This document shows, one piece after another, positions 32,960 to 41,186 of a stretch of DNA of 64,000 bases. Each line of letters starts with the position of its first letter. Position 1 is the stretch's first letter. A model generated the notes under the pieces. It worked only from the letters and a program-made list of their open reading frames with translations. It was not told the origin of the DNA and made no database searches. The DNA comes from Frigidibacter sp. SD6-1. GTDB taxonomy: Bacteria > Pseudomonadota > Alphaproteobacteria > Rhodobacterales > Rhodobacteraceae. The stretch covers positions 80,823 to 144,822 of the forward strand of contig NZ_JARJNR010000008.1 of the NCBI RefSeq assembly GCF_030143255.1, given 5' to 3'. The translations under genes and the position numbers were made by a program.

Positions 32960-35812
32960 TCAGAGCTTGTCGCGCAGCCCCATGAGCGCGGCGGCGAAAG
33001 GATTGTCGGGATCGATGCGGGCCTCGCGGCGCGGCGCCTTGGCCTCGAACTGGCGGGGCTGGTCCTCGCGGCGGTCGCGACCAGGCTTGCCTTTCGGGCC
33101 GCCGCCGGGGCCGCCCTTGTGGTCGCGCCGTTCCTTGCGCTCGCCGCGCTCGCCCTGGGGCCGGTCATCGCGCTTCTCGCGTGGCGCGCCTTCGGGGCGC
33201 GGACGGCGGTCGCGACGCTCGCCCACCTGCGCATCGCCTTCGGCGCGCGGCTGGCCATGGTCGCGGCGCGGCCCCCGGTCCGGGCGCGGGCGCGGCTTCG
33301 GTGCCCAGGTGAAGGTGTAGAAGACCTCCATCTCGGTCACGGTCTGGATCGCGACCTCTTCCTCGGTGATCGGGTTCACCGGCTGGTCGCCTTCGGCCGG
33401 GGCGGCCGCAACCGGCTCGGCCTTGACCTTCTCGCGCTCGCCCCTCTCGGCCTTGTAGCCAAGGCCGCCCATCAGGTCGGCGAATTGTTCAAGCGTCATG
33501 CCGGTGATCGACAGCATGTCCGGGATCGCCTCGAACCCGGCGCGGCTGTCCTTCTGGCGCAGGATATCGGCCAGCCGTTCCAGCATGTCGATCCGGATCG
33601 CCCGCGCGCCCGCCGGGTGATAGCCCGCGAGCATGTAATTGCCCTTCGGTACGTCGGGCAGATGCGGAATGGTCACAAGGCCCGGTGGCGGGCTGGTCAG
33701 GAACTCGGCCTGATCGTTCGCGAGCGACCAGAGCAGGAGCCTCAGCCGCGTCGGCGCGGGTTTGAGAAGCGCGGGCAGGAAGATCGTATACTGGCCGAAG
33801 CGCACGCCATGTTTGCGCAGCGCGCCGCGTGCGTCCTGATCGAGCGCCTTTACTTCGTCGGCCACGCTCTCGCGCGGCAGGACGCCCATCTGTTCGACCA
33901 GACGGAAGGCAAAGCCGCGTGCCAGACCTGTCAGCGTCTCGTCACGGCTCATGGCCATCAAGGGCTCGAAGGCCGCCGCGATCTTGCGGTCGATGAAATG
34001 CTGCAAGCGGCGGCGGACTTTCTCGGCCACGTCAAAGCCCGCTTCCTCATCGACGAAGGCCTCGACCTGCGGCTTCAGGGGATCGGCGCCCTTCACGAGC
34101 TTGCCGACGGCATGCGCGCCCCACATCAGCCCGCCCTGATCGGTGAAGTCGAGTTCGGTATCGGGCGCGTTGTAGAACCGGTCGGCCCGCAGATGGAATT
34201 CGGGGCGTAGCGCCTCGTAAGCCGCCTGTTTCAGGGTGCGCCCCTCGTCCGGCGTGGCGCTCGCATCGCCCTGGAAGCGGAAGGCTTCCAGACGGCCGAC
34301 AAACTCGCCCTCGACCGTCACTTCGCCCTTGTCGTTCACCTCAGCCACAAGGCTCTCCTTCTGCTTGAGCCGGCGGAGGAGAACGCTCGTCCGCCGGTCC
34401 ACAAATCTCTGGGTCAGCCGCGCATGCAGCGCATCCGACAGGCGGTCTTCTACCGCGCGGGTTTCGTCCCGCCAATGGCTTTCATCATCAACCCATCCGG
34501 CACGCTGCGCAACGTAGGTCCAGGTGCGGATATAGGCCAGACGTTTGGAAAGCGTATCGATATCGCCCTCGGTCCGGTCAATGCGCCTGATCTGTTCGGC
34601 CAGCCAGTCGGCGGGAACCCGCCCCTTGCCCTGCAGGAAGTCGAAGATACGGGCCAGCAGCGTGGCATGTTCGTTCGAGGAAATCGCCCGGAAATCGGGG
34701 ATACGGCACACATCCCACAGAAGCCTCACATCGCGCGGCGCCTGTGCGCGCTTGAGGATTTCGGGCCGGTCTGCAAGGCTTTTCAGGGCCAGCAGATCAT
34801 CGGCATCCCGGCCCCGGACCAGCCATTCGCCCTTGGGCGCGGTCTCGAGCGCGCCGATCAGCCGGTCGACCGAACCGAAATCGAGATCGGACGAGCGCCA
34901 GCTCAGCCGCTGGATCGGCGAGAAACGGTGATTTTCGATGGCGTCCACGATCTCGTCGGATATGGGCGAGGCCTCGCCCGTCACCCCGAAGGTGCCCGGC
35001 GCCATGTGCCGCCCTGCCCGCCCGGCGATCTGCGCCAGTTCGTGCGGGAACAAAGCCCGGATGCGGCGCCCGTCGAACTTGGCGGTGGCCGAAAAGGCGA
35101 CATGGCCGATATCGAGATTGAGCCCCATGCCGATCGCATCGGTGGCGACAAGGAAATCGACATCGCCATTCTGGTACAGTTCGACCTGCGCGTTGCGCGT
35201 TCGGGGGCTGAGCGCCCCCATCACCACCGCGCAGCCGCCCTTCTGGCGGCGGATCAGTTCGGCGATCGCATAGAGATTATCGACCGAGAAACTGACGATG
35301 GCGCTGCGCGACGGCATACGGCTGATCTTCTTCGACCCGGCATAGGACAGCGCCGAGAACCGTTCGCGCCTGAGAAACTGCACCTTCGGCACCAGCGCCG
35401 CGATGGCCGAGCGCATCGTGTCCGATCCGAGGAACAGCGTCTCATGCAGGCCGCGCGCATTCAGAAGGCGGTCGGTAAAGACATGGCCGCGTTCGGGATC
35501 GGCGCAGAGCTGGATTTCATCCACCGCAAGAAAGTCGGCGCCGATATCGGTGGGCATCGCCTCGACCGTGCAGACCCAGTACTGGGCACGCTCGCCGACG
35601 ATCCGCTCCTCTCCCGTCACCAGCGCCGCCACAGAGGGCCCGCGCGCCGCGACGATCCGGTCATAGACCTCGCGGGCGAGCAACCGCAGGGGCAGGCCGA
35701 TGACGCCGGTGCGGTGCGCCAGCATCCGCTCGATCGCATAATGGGTCTTGCCGGTGTTGGTCGGTCCGAGGACCGCGGTGATCCGCGCTTGCGCGTTCAT
35801 GGACAGGGTCAT
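32960..35812 (-). CDS. SUV3-like superfamily 2 RNA helicase with basic C-terminal tail
   Basis: The 950-residue protein has motif I GPTNTGKTHYAIERM at residues 15-30, motif II VDEIQLC (a DEIQ box), motif III-like FLGSDTMRSAI and motif VI QIAGRAGRH. This matches the SUV3/MgpS-type helicase family found in alphaproteobacteria. Roughly the last 150 residues form a disordered, strongly basic region of Arg, Lys, Gly and Pro repeats (for example PKPRPRPDRGPRRDHG) that ends in a small conserved motif DNPFAAALMGLRDKL. The tail likely binds RNA. ATG at 35812 follows AGGAGCGGGCCCC. It should act in RNA turnover; the partner nuclease is unknown. Confidence 0.9.
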   Translation of the reverse strand: MTLSMNAQARITAVLGPTNTGKTHYAIERMLAHRTGVIGLPLRLLAREVYDRIVAARGPSVAALVTGEERIVGERAQYWVCTVEAMPTDIGADFLAVDEIQLCADPERGHVFTDRLLNARGLHETLFLGSDTMRSAIAALVPKVQFLRRERFSALSYAGSKKISRMPSRSAIVSFSVDNLYAIAELIRRQKGGCAVVMGALSPRTRNAQVELYQNGDVDFLVATDAIGMGLNLDIGHVAFSATAKFDGRRIRALFPHELAQIAGRAGRHMAPGTFGVTGEASPISDEIVDAIENHRFSPIQRLSWRSSDLDFGSVDRLIGALETAPKGEWLVRGRDADDLLALKSLADRPEILKRAQAPRDVRLLWDVCRIPDFRAISSNEHATLLARIFDFLQGKGRVPADWLAEQIRRIDRTEGDIDTLSKRLAYIRTWTYVAQRAGWVDDESHWRDETRAVEDRLSDALHARLTQRFVDRRTSVLLRRLKQKESLVAEVNDKGEVTVEGEFVGRLEAFRFQGDASATPDEGRTLKQAAYEALRPEFHLRADRFYNAPDTELDFTDQGGLMWGAHAVGKLVKGADPLKPQVEAFVDEEAGFDVAEKVRRRLQHFIDRKIAAAFEPLMAMSRDETLTGLARGFAFRLVEQMGVLPRESVADEVKALDQDARGALRKHGVRFGQYTIFLPALLKPAPTRLRLLLWSLANDQAEFLTSPPPGLVTIPHLPDVPKGNYMLAGYHPAGARAIRIDMLERLADILRQKDSRAGFEAIPDMLSITGMTLEQFADLMGGLGYKAERGEREKVKAEPVAAAPAEGDQPVNPITEEEVAIQTVTEMEVFYTFTWAPKPRPRPDRGPRRDHGQPRAEGDAQVGERRDRRPRPEGAPREKRDDRPQGERGERKERRDHKGGPGGGPKGKPGRDRREDQPRQFEAKAPRREARIDPDNPFAAALMGLRDKL

Positions 35813-35823
35813 GGGGCCCGCTC

Positions 35824-36405
35824 CTAAAGTTCGGTGCCCGAGAGTTCCTGCTCCAGCGCCTCAGCCGCCTGACTTATGCCGTCCTGATGCGGATGTATAG
35901 CGAGGGACGCGCGGAAGGCCTTCAGCGCCTGCTCCTTGCGGCCAAGCTCCTGCAAGATGAGGCCGAGGCCGGAAATCGCGCCGAAATGCCGCGGCTCGAG
36001 CGCGAGCACATGCTGGATATCCGCGACCGAAGGGCCGTAGCGCCCGGTCAGGAAAAAGGCGGTCGCGCGGGCATTCCAGCCTTCGGCGAAGTCCGGCGCC
36101 TGATCGGTCAGCGCGGTCAGATGGTCGATCGCGGCCTCGAAGTCACCCGCCTCCATCGCCTCTTCGCCACGCTTCAGGAGAAGGTCGAAAGCAGGCGAGC
36201 CCGACTTTTCCCACTCCGCGACGATCTGATTCTGCGCCCGCTCCCAGCGTTCGTTGTCGGGATCGGCCAGTTCGGCAAACAGGCGATTCATCTGCTCTTC
36301 GTGGCTTTCCTGCTGCGCAAGTGCCGACTCCAGCAGAAAAATCGCCATGACCGCGCCCCAAAGCGACGCAACGATATATTTGCGATAGGCGTTCAGGCTA
36401 AGCAT
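35824..36405 (-). CDS. Exported tetratricopeptide-repeat protein
   Basis: The 193-residue protein has an N-terminal signal or anchor (YIVASLWGAVMAIFLLESALAQQES, cleavage likely after ALA). Three or so TPR units follow: LLKRGEEAMEAGDFEAAIDHLTAL, WNARATAFFLTGRYGPSVADI and ISGLGLILQELGRKEQALKAF, each continuing into its second helix. TPRs mediate protein-protein contacts; this one should be periplasmic. It ends 11 bases before the helicase start, and its stop overlaps that gene's ribosome-site region, so the two may be co-transcribed. It diverges from the SCP2 gene at 36474. Confidence 0.85.
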   Translation of the reverse strand: MLSLNAYRKYIVASLWGAVMAIFLLESALAQQESHEEQMNRLFAELADPDNERWERAQNQIVAEWEKSGSPAFDLLLKRGEEAMEAGDFEAAIDHLTALTDQAPDFAEGWNARATAFFLTGRYGPSVADIQHVLALEPRHFGAISGLGLILQELGRKEQALKAFRASLAIHPHQDGISQAAEALEQELSGTEL

Positions 36406-36473
36406 AACGGCATCAATCTAGCGCAATCGCGCCGGAATGCGAGAGCGCGGTCATCACAAACGGAGGAAGAGGC

Positions 36474-36761
36474 ATGAGCACAACAATCGACAAGGCGGTC
36501 GAGACCCTCAACACCAAGCTTGCCAACGGATTCGCCGGATCGGCCAAGATCGTGATCACGGACGAAGGCGCGATCATGCTGGACGGTACCGGCGCGCGCG
36601 CGGGCGACGAGGACGCCGACGTGACGCTGACGGCAAGCGCCGAGACGTTCCTTGGCATTCTCGACGGCAGCGTGAATCCCACGGCGGCCTTCATGATGGG
36701 CAAGCTGTCGGTCGACGGCAACATGGGGCTGGCGATCCAGCTCGGCTCCGCTCTGTCGTGA
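36474..36761 (+). CDS. SCP2 sterol-binding domain protein
   Basis: The 95-residue protein has the SCP2 fold pattern: AKIVITDEGAIMLDG, ADVTLTASAETFLGILDG, and the C-terminal MMGKLSVDGNMGLAIQLGSAL. SCP2 proteins bind hydrophobic ligands such as acyl chains. The ATG is preceded by GGAGGAAGAGGC, a strong ribosome site. Its stop overlaps the GTG start of the hydrolase at 36758 in GTGA, implying translational coupling and a possible shared lipid substrate. Confidence 0.92.
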   Translation: MSTTIDKAVETLNTKLANGFAGSAKIVITDEGAIMLDGTGARAGDEDADVTLTASAETFLGILDGSVNPTAAFMMGKLSVDGNMGLAIQLGSALS

Positions 36762-37708
36762 GCGCGGCAGCCACGCCGGTTGAGGCGCCCTTCCACGCCG
36801 ATGTGGCCGAGGCGCCGGGCGGCGTCCATTGCCGCTGGCTGACCGCGGCCGATGGCGTGCGCATCCGCGCCGCCTTCTGGCGGGCGGGCGAGAAGGGTAC
36901 CGTGCTCCTCTTTCCCGGCCGCACCGAATATATCGAGAAATACGGTCCCGCCGCCGGGGAATTCAGGCGGCGTGGCTTCGCCATGGCAACGATCGACTGG
37001 CGTGGCCAGGGGCTCGCCGACCGGCTATTGCCTGACCGGATGACCGGCCATGTCGGCCGCTTCCGCGACTACCAGCACGATGTCGCGGCACTTCTGACCG
37101 AGGCGCGGGCGGAAAGGTTGCCGGAACCTTTCTTCCTTGTCGCCCATTCGATGGGGGGCGCCATCGGCCTGCGCGCGCTGCACGAACACCTGCCGGTGCG
37201 CGCCGCCGCCTTCTCGGCGCCGATGTGGGGGATCCGTATCCACCCCGGCCTCAGGCCCGCCGCCTGGGCGCTGTCAACCCTCAGCCGCCCGGCGGGTTTC
37301 GGACATAGCTACGCGCCCGGCACCTCGCCCCTGAGCTATGTCGCCGAGGCACCCTACGACGACAATGTGCTGACGACCGATCCCGACATGTATGCCTTCA
37401 TGCAACGCCAGCTCGGCGCGCATCCCGAACTGGCACTTGGCGGCCCGTCGCTTCACTGGCTGAACGAGGCCCTGCGCGAATGCCTGTCGCTGCGTCGCCT
37501 CCGCGCGCCCACCTATCCCTGCCTCACCGCGCTCGGCTCGCGCGAGCGCATCGTCGATACCGGCCCGGTCCATCGGGTGATGGCGAAATGGCTGGGGGGC
37601 AAACTCGACCTGATCGAGGGCGCCGAGCATGAGGTGATGATGGAAACACCCGCGATCCGCACGCATTTCTACGATGCGGCGGCGGCGCTGTTCGACCGGA
37701 ACCGCTGA
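36758..37708 (+). CDS. Alpha/beta hydrolase (lysophospholipase-like)
   Basis: The 316-residue protein has the nucleophile elbow VAHSMGGAI (Ser131), an oxyanion-region FPGRTEYIEKYG, and a C-terminal catalytic His in EGAEHEVMMETP. This Serine aminopeptidase S33/monoglyceride-lipase type is often called lysophospholipase. The GTG at 36758 overlaps the SCP2 stop; a longer frame upstream shadows SCP2. There is no signal peptide, so it is probably cytoplasmic. The paired lipid-binding protein suggests esterase activity on a lipid, which is inference. Confidence 0.88.
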   Translation: MSAAATPVEAPFHADVAEAPGGVHCRWLTAADGVRIRAAFWRAGEKGTVLLFPGRTEYIEKYGPAAGEFRRRGFAMATIDWRGQGLADRLLPDRMTGHVGRFRDYQHDVAALLTEARAERLPEPFFLVAHSMGGAIGLRALHEHLPVRAAAFSAPMWGIRIHPGLRPAAWALSTLSRPAGFGHSYAPGTSPLSYVAEAPYDDNVLTTDPDMYAFMQRQLGAHPELALGGPSLHWLNEALRECLSLRRLRAPTYPCLTALGSRERIVDTGPVHRVMAKWLGGKLDLIEGAEHEVMMETPAIRTHFYDAAAALFDRNR

Positions 37709-38050
37709 GGCCCTTCGAGGAGAGGTTGCCACGGCGGCGCCATGTTTCGCCATGCGCCAGTCGTACAGATCGACACAATCGCTGCCCCTCGTTCGGCACT
37801 ATCCCTTCCCTTACGTCAATTGATCCGTAGAATTGTGCGCGGGAGTAGATATCAGGCCAGAGCCAGTAGGCCTCAGGCCCCTTTGTTGCACTCCAAGAGC
37901 CCTGCCCGGGCAGCGAAGACAGCCTCCTGACAACCAAATGCAGGGCGGCAATGCGCAATCATTAGCATATTTAGGTCAAAAATGCGCCACATTAACAGCG
38001 AAGTAAGACGCGGTAGTTTAACGGTCGCATAAGAGTATTCGGGGGTAGGT
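37709..38050. other. 342-base lower-GC intergenic region
   Basis: No convincing gene lies here. The stretch is more AT-rich than the flanks, especially at 37930-38040, and contains CTTTGTTGCACT (about 37881). That string resembles the ends of some insertion sequences, but I found no matching second end or transposase frame. Together with the orphan gene that follows it may be a degraded insertion. The last 60 bases probably hold the promoter of the gene at 38051. Confidence 0.4.
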
Positions 38051-38656
38051 GTGCATATTGAGCGAGTTTTCCAAAAGCTCAACAAGGCGGCGACGTCGAC
38101 GACCGGCGTATTTCACACGGTTACCGACCTGCCGGTCGCGTTCCTGAAGGAGCGGACCTTCGATCTGTTCATTCACTTCGACAATCAATTGACCTTGAAC
38201 AAGGTCAGAAATGTCCTGGGAAATCTGTGCCAACTTCATGAACTCGGTCGCTCAAAGGCTTCGAGAGCCCTGTTTCCCCGCGGCACGCGCGCCTCGATCG
38301 CGCGGGCGATGTTCCTGGACTGCCAACAGTCCTACCTGGAACGCGAAAGCCATTTTCCCGATATCCAGGCCCTGCTTGACTATGAGAACCGCCATCCCGC
38401 GCGCTTCTTCAGGCCGAAGACAGCCAACCGGCGCGATGACATTTGGCCGCTTGTCCGTTGCAGCAGTATCACGGTTCTGAGCGGCCCGCTGAAGGAAGTC
38501 ACCTACGACGGATGTCTTGCGGTTCTAAGCTTCGAAGTTGCCTGGGATGCGTCAACCAACCGGGACATTTTCTTCACGGAAGGTGTTGAACCAGTACATT
38601 TTGCGCGGTCGGCGCCCCTCGTGCCCAGTCACGGTCACGATGATTTGGCACGCTGA
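38051..38656 (+). CDS. Orphan hypothetical protein
   Basis: The 201-residue frame starts at GTG 38051, after GGGGGTAGGT, with VHIERVFQKLNKAATS. It is soluble, without signal or transmembrane helices. Codon use is a little less GC-biased than in neighbours. I recognise no domain; the segment VLGNLCQLHELGRSKASRALFPRG and an aromatic-rich C-terminal half (LAVLSFEVAWDASTNRDIFF) look protein-like. Its 3' end overlaps the convergent Anbu gene by 22 bases. Lack of a recognised family and the AT-rich flank suggest horizontal origin. Confidence 0.55.
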   Translation: MHIERVFQKLNKAATSTTGVFHTVTDLPVAFLKERTFDLFIHFDNQLTLNKVRNVLGNLCQLHELGRSKASRALFPRGTRASIARAMFLDCQQSYLERESHFPDIQALLDYENRHPARFFRPKTANRRDDIWPLVRCSSITVLSGPLKEVTYDGCLAVLSFEVAWDASTNRDIFFTEGVEPVHFARSAPLVPSHGHDDLAR

Positions 38657-39384
38657 CCGTCCAGGGGTACCGTCTGGAAGCTCGTCCTGAGCGCCTCGGA
38701 CCAGGCCTCGCTCATCGCGCGGAAATCCTGGTCGCCCGCCTCGATCCGGCGTTCGACCGTGACTTTGAGTCCATCGCGCGCAATGACGGCGAGGTCGAGC
38801 GGCATGCCGACCGACAGGTTCGACCTGAGGGTCGAGTCCATCGACAGAAGCACCGCCTTCTGCCCGTCAGCGAGCGAGGTCTCGGGCCGGACCACCCGGT
38901 CGAGGATCGGCTTGCCGTATTTGTGCTCGCCGATCTGCAGGAACGGCGTATCCTCGGTCGCCTCGATGAAATTCCCCTCGGGGTAGATGAGAAAGAGCCG
39001 CATCGCCCCGTCCTTCCGCTGCCCCGCGACGATCAGCGAGGCCGAGGCGCCTTGCCGCATCGAGGCCATCTTCTCGTCCACGACGCCACGCACCCGCGCC
39101 AGCGTGTTGCCGATGATCTCGGCCACCTTCAGCATCGTGGGCGCCAGAAGGATCGAGGTCTCCGCCGTCGCCGCGTCATCCTCGATCGCCTCGCGCAGTT
39201 CGGCAATCGTGGTCTGGGTGACCGACAGGCTCCCCGCCGTCATCACCACGATGACCCGCTCGCCCGGCACCTCGAAGGTGAACATCTTGCGGTAGGTCGC
39301 GATATTGTCGAGCCCCGCATTGGTGCGCGTGTCCGACAAAAGCACCATGCCGTCGTTCAGAAGAAGGCCAACGCAATAGGTCAT
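38635..39384 (-). CDS. Anbu, proteasome-like peptidase
   Basis: The 249-residue protein begins MTYCVGLLLNDGMVLLSDTR. After Met removal Thr2 would be the N-terminal nucleophile, as in Anbu (ancestral beta subunit) of the proteasome/HslV superfamily. SDTRTNAGLDNIATYRKM and the Gly-rich core YGKPILDRVV are family features. Anbu forms open helical rings or spirals in the cytoplasm; substrates are not settled. It is the last gene of the operon with transglutaminase, alpha-E and ATP-grasp proteins, the known Anbu set. Confidence 0.93.
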   Translation of the reverse strand: MTYCVGLLLNDGMVLLSDTRTNAGLDNIATYRKMFTFEVPGERVIVVMTAGSLSVTQTTIAELREAIEDDAATAETSILLAPTMLKVAEIIGNTLARVRGVVDEKMASMRQGASASLIVAGQRKDGAMRLFLIYPEGNFIEATEDTPFLQIGEHKYGKPILDRVVRPETSLADGQKAVLLSMDSTLRSNLSVGMPLDLAVIARDGLKVTVERRIEAGDQDFRAMSEAWSEALRTSFQTVPLDGQRAKSS

Positions 39385-39416
39385 GATTATTCCCGGCTGT
39401 TGCGCACCCGGCCTGA

Positions 39417-40229
39417 TTATTGCTGCTGCGCCCTTACCGCAACCTCAACATTCAGGCTTTCCGTTGCCGCGCCGACGGCAACGCCGCGGATCGGGGCAGC
39501 GTCCCGGGCGTCAGAGCCCGAGCCAAGCCGGATATAGCGGTCGTCCGGGCAGCAGCGGTTTGCAGGGTCAAAGCCGATCCAGCCCAGCCCGTCGACCCAG
39601 ATTTCCGCCCAGGCATGCGCGGCCTCGTGCGCCGCGCCGGAGGCGTCGGCGAAGAGATAGCCCGAGGCATAGCGCGCGGGCAGCCCCTGCGCGCGCGCCA
39701 TCGTGATCAGCGCATGGGCATGGTCCTGGCAGACGCCTTCGCCAAGCGCCAGCGCCTCGGCCGCGGTCGTACGGGCGGACGTGGCGCCGGGGCGGTACGC
39801 GATCCGGTCAGACACGGCGGTCGACAGGCGGTGCGCAAGGTCGAGCCCGCCGCTCGCCCCGTCCGCCGCATCGCGCGCCAGCGTCAGCAGCGCCGCATCC
39901 GCCACGGTGGGCTCGGTCTCGCGCAGATAGGCCGAGGGCGAGACATTTTCACGGTGGCCGCGCAGGATGCCCGCCATGTCGGTCGTCTCGACCGTTCCCT
40001 CGACGCGGACCCTCAGTTCGGTGATCGGGCCGCGCACCGACCAGCTTTCGATCCAGTCGCCCGCCCCGTCGCGGAACGAACCGCCCTTGGTGCCGCCCTC
40101 GACCTGAAGCATCCAGCTTGCCGTGCGCTGCCCGTCGGTGCGCGAGGGCGTCAGGCGCAGGCTTTGCACCGCGCCGCGCACGGGCGCGGCATAATGATAG
40201 GTCGTCACATGGGAAACGGTCAGGATCAT
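39417..40229 (-). CDS. Transglutaminase-like cysteine protease family protein (Anbu operon)
   Basis: The 270-residue protein has an N-terminal bacterial transglutaminase-like domain (MILTVSHVTTYHYAAPV) and the catalytic core with Cys in GEGVCQDHAHALI, His in AHAWAEIWVDGLGW and Asp in GFDPAN. This triad fits a papain-like fold that could cleave or crosslink amide bonds. There is no signal peptide. It overlaps the alpha-E gene by four bases (ATGA). In Anbu operons it is proposed to act with the ATP-grasp and alpha-E proteins on a small peptide tag, a hypothesis not yet proven. Confidence 0.93.
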   Translation of the reverse strand: MILTVSHVTTYHYAAPVRGAVQSLRLTPSRTDGQRTASWMLQVEGGTKGGSFRDGAGDWIESWSVRGPITELRVRVEGTVETTDMAGILRGHRENVSPSAYLRETEPTVADAALLTLARDAADGASGGLDLAHRLSTAVSDRIAYRPGATSARTTAAEALALGEGVCQDHAHALITMARAQGLPARYASGYLFADASGAAHEAAHAWAEIWVDGLGWIGFDPANRCCPDDRYIRLGSGSDARDAAPIRGVAVGAATESLNVEVAVRAQQQ

Positions 40230-41182
40230 CTCGCCTCTCCGCTCAGATACTGATCCTGGACGAGGCTGGCGAGCGCCGCCATCTCGCCGACGAACCGGGC
40301 GAGGAATTCATGCAGGCCCTCGTCGAAGACCTCTTCGACCGTCAGTTGCGAGAAATCCTGCATCAGCGTTGCGGCCCGGGTCTGGGCGGGTGTCCGGCGC
40401 TGATATTCCTCGGCCAGGGCATTGAGATTCTCATGCGCGCCGGTCAGCGAAGTGTAAAGCGAACGCGGCATCCGGCGGTTGAGGATCAGGAAATGCACGA
40501 CCTTCGCCGCCGTGATCTCGCCGCCATAGGCCCAGTGGAAGGCGCGTTGCGCCGACAGCGCCCTGAGAAGCGTCATCCATTGATGGGTATCGAGGCCCGA
40601 GCCCACATAATCGGCCTTGGGCAGCAGCACGTAATATTTCACGTCGAGAAGCCGCGCGGTATTGTCGGCACGCTCGATATGCGACCCGAGCCCGAGGAAA
40701 TGATAGCCGTCGTCGCGCAGCTTCGTCGCGGCGATCGCGCCCCGCAGCATCGACGTATGGCGCGTCGTCCATTCGGTCAGCCGGCTCAGCTCCAGACTGC
40801 CCCGCTCGGTCCGTTCCAGCTGCCTGAGTTCCTGAAAGGCAGTGTTCAGCGCATCCCAGACCTGGCTTGTCAGCGCCGTCCTGACGATCCGGCCGTTCTC
40901 GCGTGCCCGCTCGATGCAGGAAGCGACCGAGGAGGGGTTGTCGCGGTCGAAGAAGAGATAGCTTTCGATATTGCGCTGGACCGGCTCACCGTATTTGGCG
41001 CGGAACCCCTCGGCGGTGCCAGAGGCCTGCAGAAGCGAATCCCAGTCGTCGCGGAAGCCCTGCCCCGCGGACGAGGGCAGAAGCGTGATGCGCGAGCCCA
41101 CGTCGAGAAGCCGCGCGGTCATTTCGGCCCGCTCCATATAGCGGCCCATCCAGAAGAGGTTTTCGGCGGTCCTACTCAGCAT
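40226..41182 (-). CDS. Alpha-E domain protein (Anbu operon)
   Basis: The 318-residue, mainly helical protein begins MLSRTAENLFWMGRYMERAEM, the alpha-E (DUF403) signature. A later repeat of the idea is FLGLGSHIERADNTARLLDVKYY. Alpha-E proteins almost always accompany circularly permuted ATP-grasp enzymes and transglutaminases. The start follows the ATP-grasp stop by four bases and the stop overlaps the transglutaminase start. It is cytoplasmic; no catalytic motif is known. Confidence 0.93.
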   Translation of the reverse strand: MLSRTAENLFWMGRYMERAEMTARLLDVGSRITLLPSSAGQGFRDDWDSLLQASGTAEGFRAKYGEPVQRNIESYLFFDRDNPSSVASCIERARENGRIVRTALTSQVWDALNTAFQELRQLERTERGSLELSRLTEWTTRHTSMLRGAIAATKLRDDGYHFLGLGSHIERADNTARLLDVKYYVLLPKADYVGSGLDTHQWMTLLRALSAQRAFHWAYGGEITAAKVVHFLILNRRMPRSLYTSLTGAHENLNALAEEYQRRTPAQTRAATLMQDFSQLTVEEVFDEGLHEFLARFVGEMAALASLVQDQYLSGEAR

Positions 41183-41186
41183 GATC

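Noticed and set aside
37870..37900. Insertion sequence end
   Set aside because: The string resembling an element end has no partner, no target duplication and no transposase frame, so it is not annotated as a mobile element.
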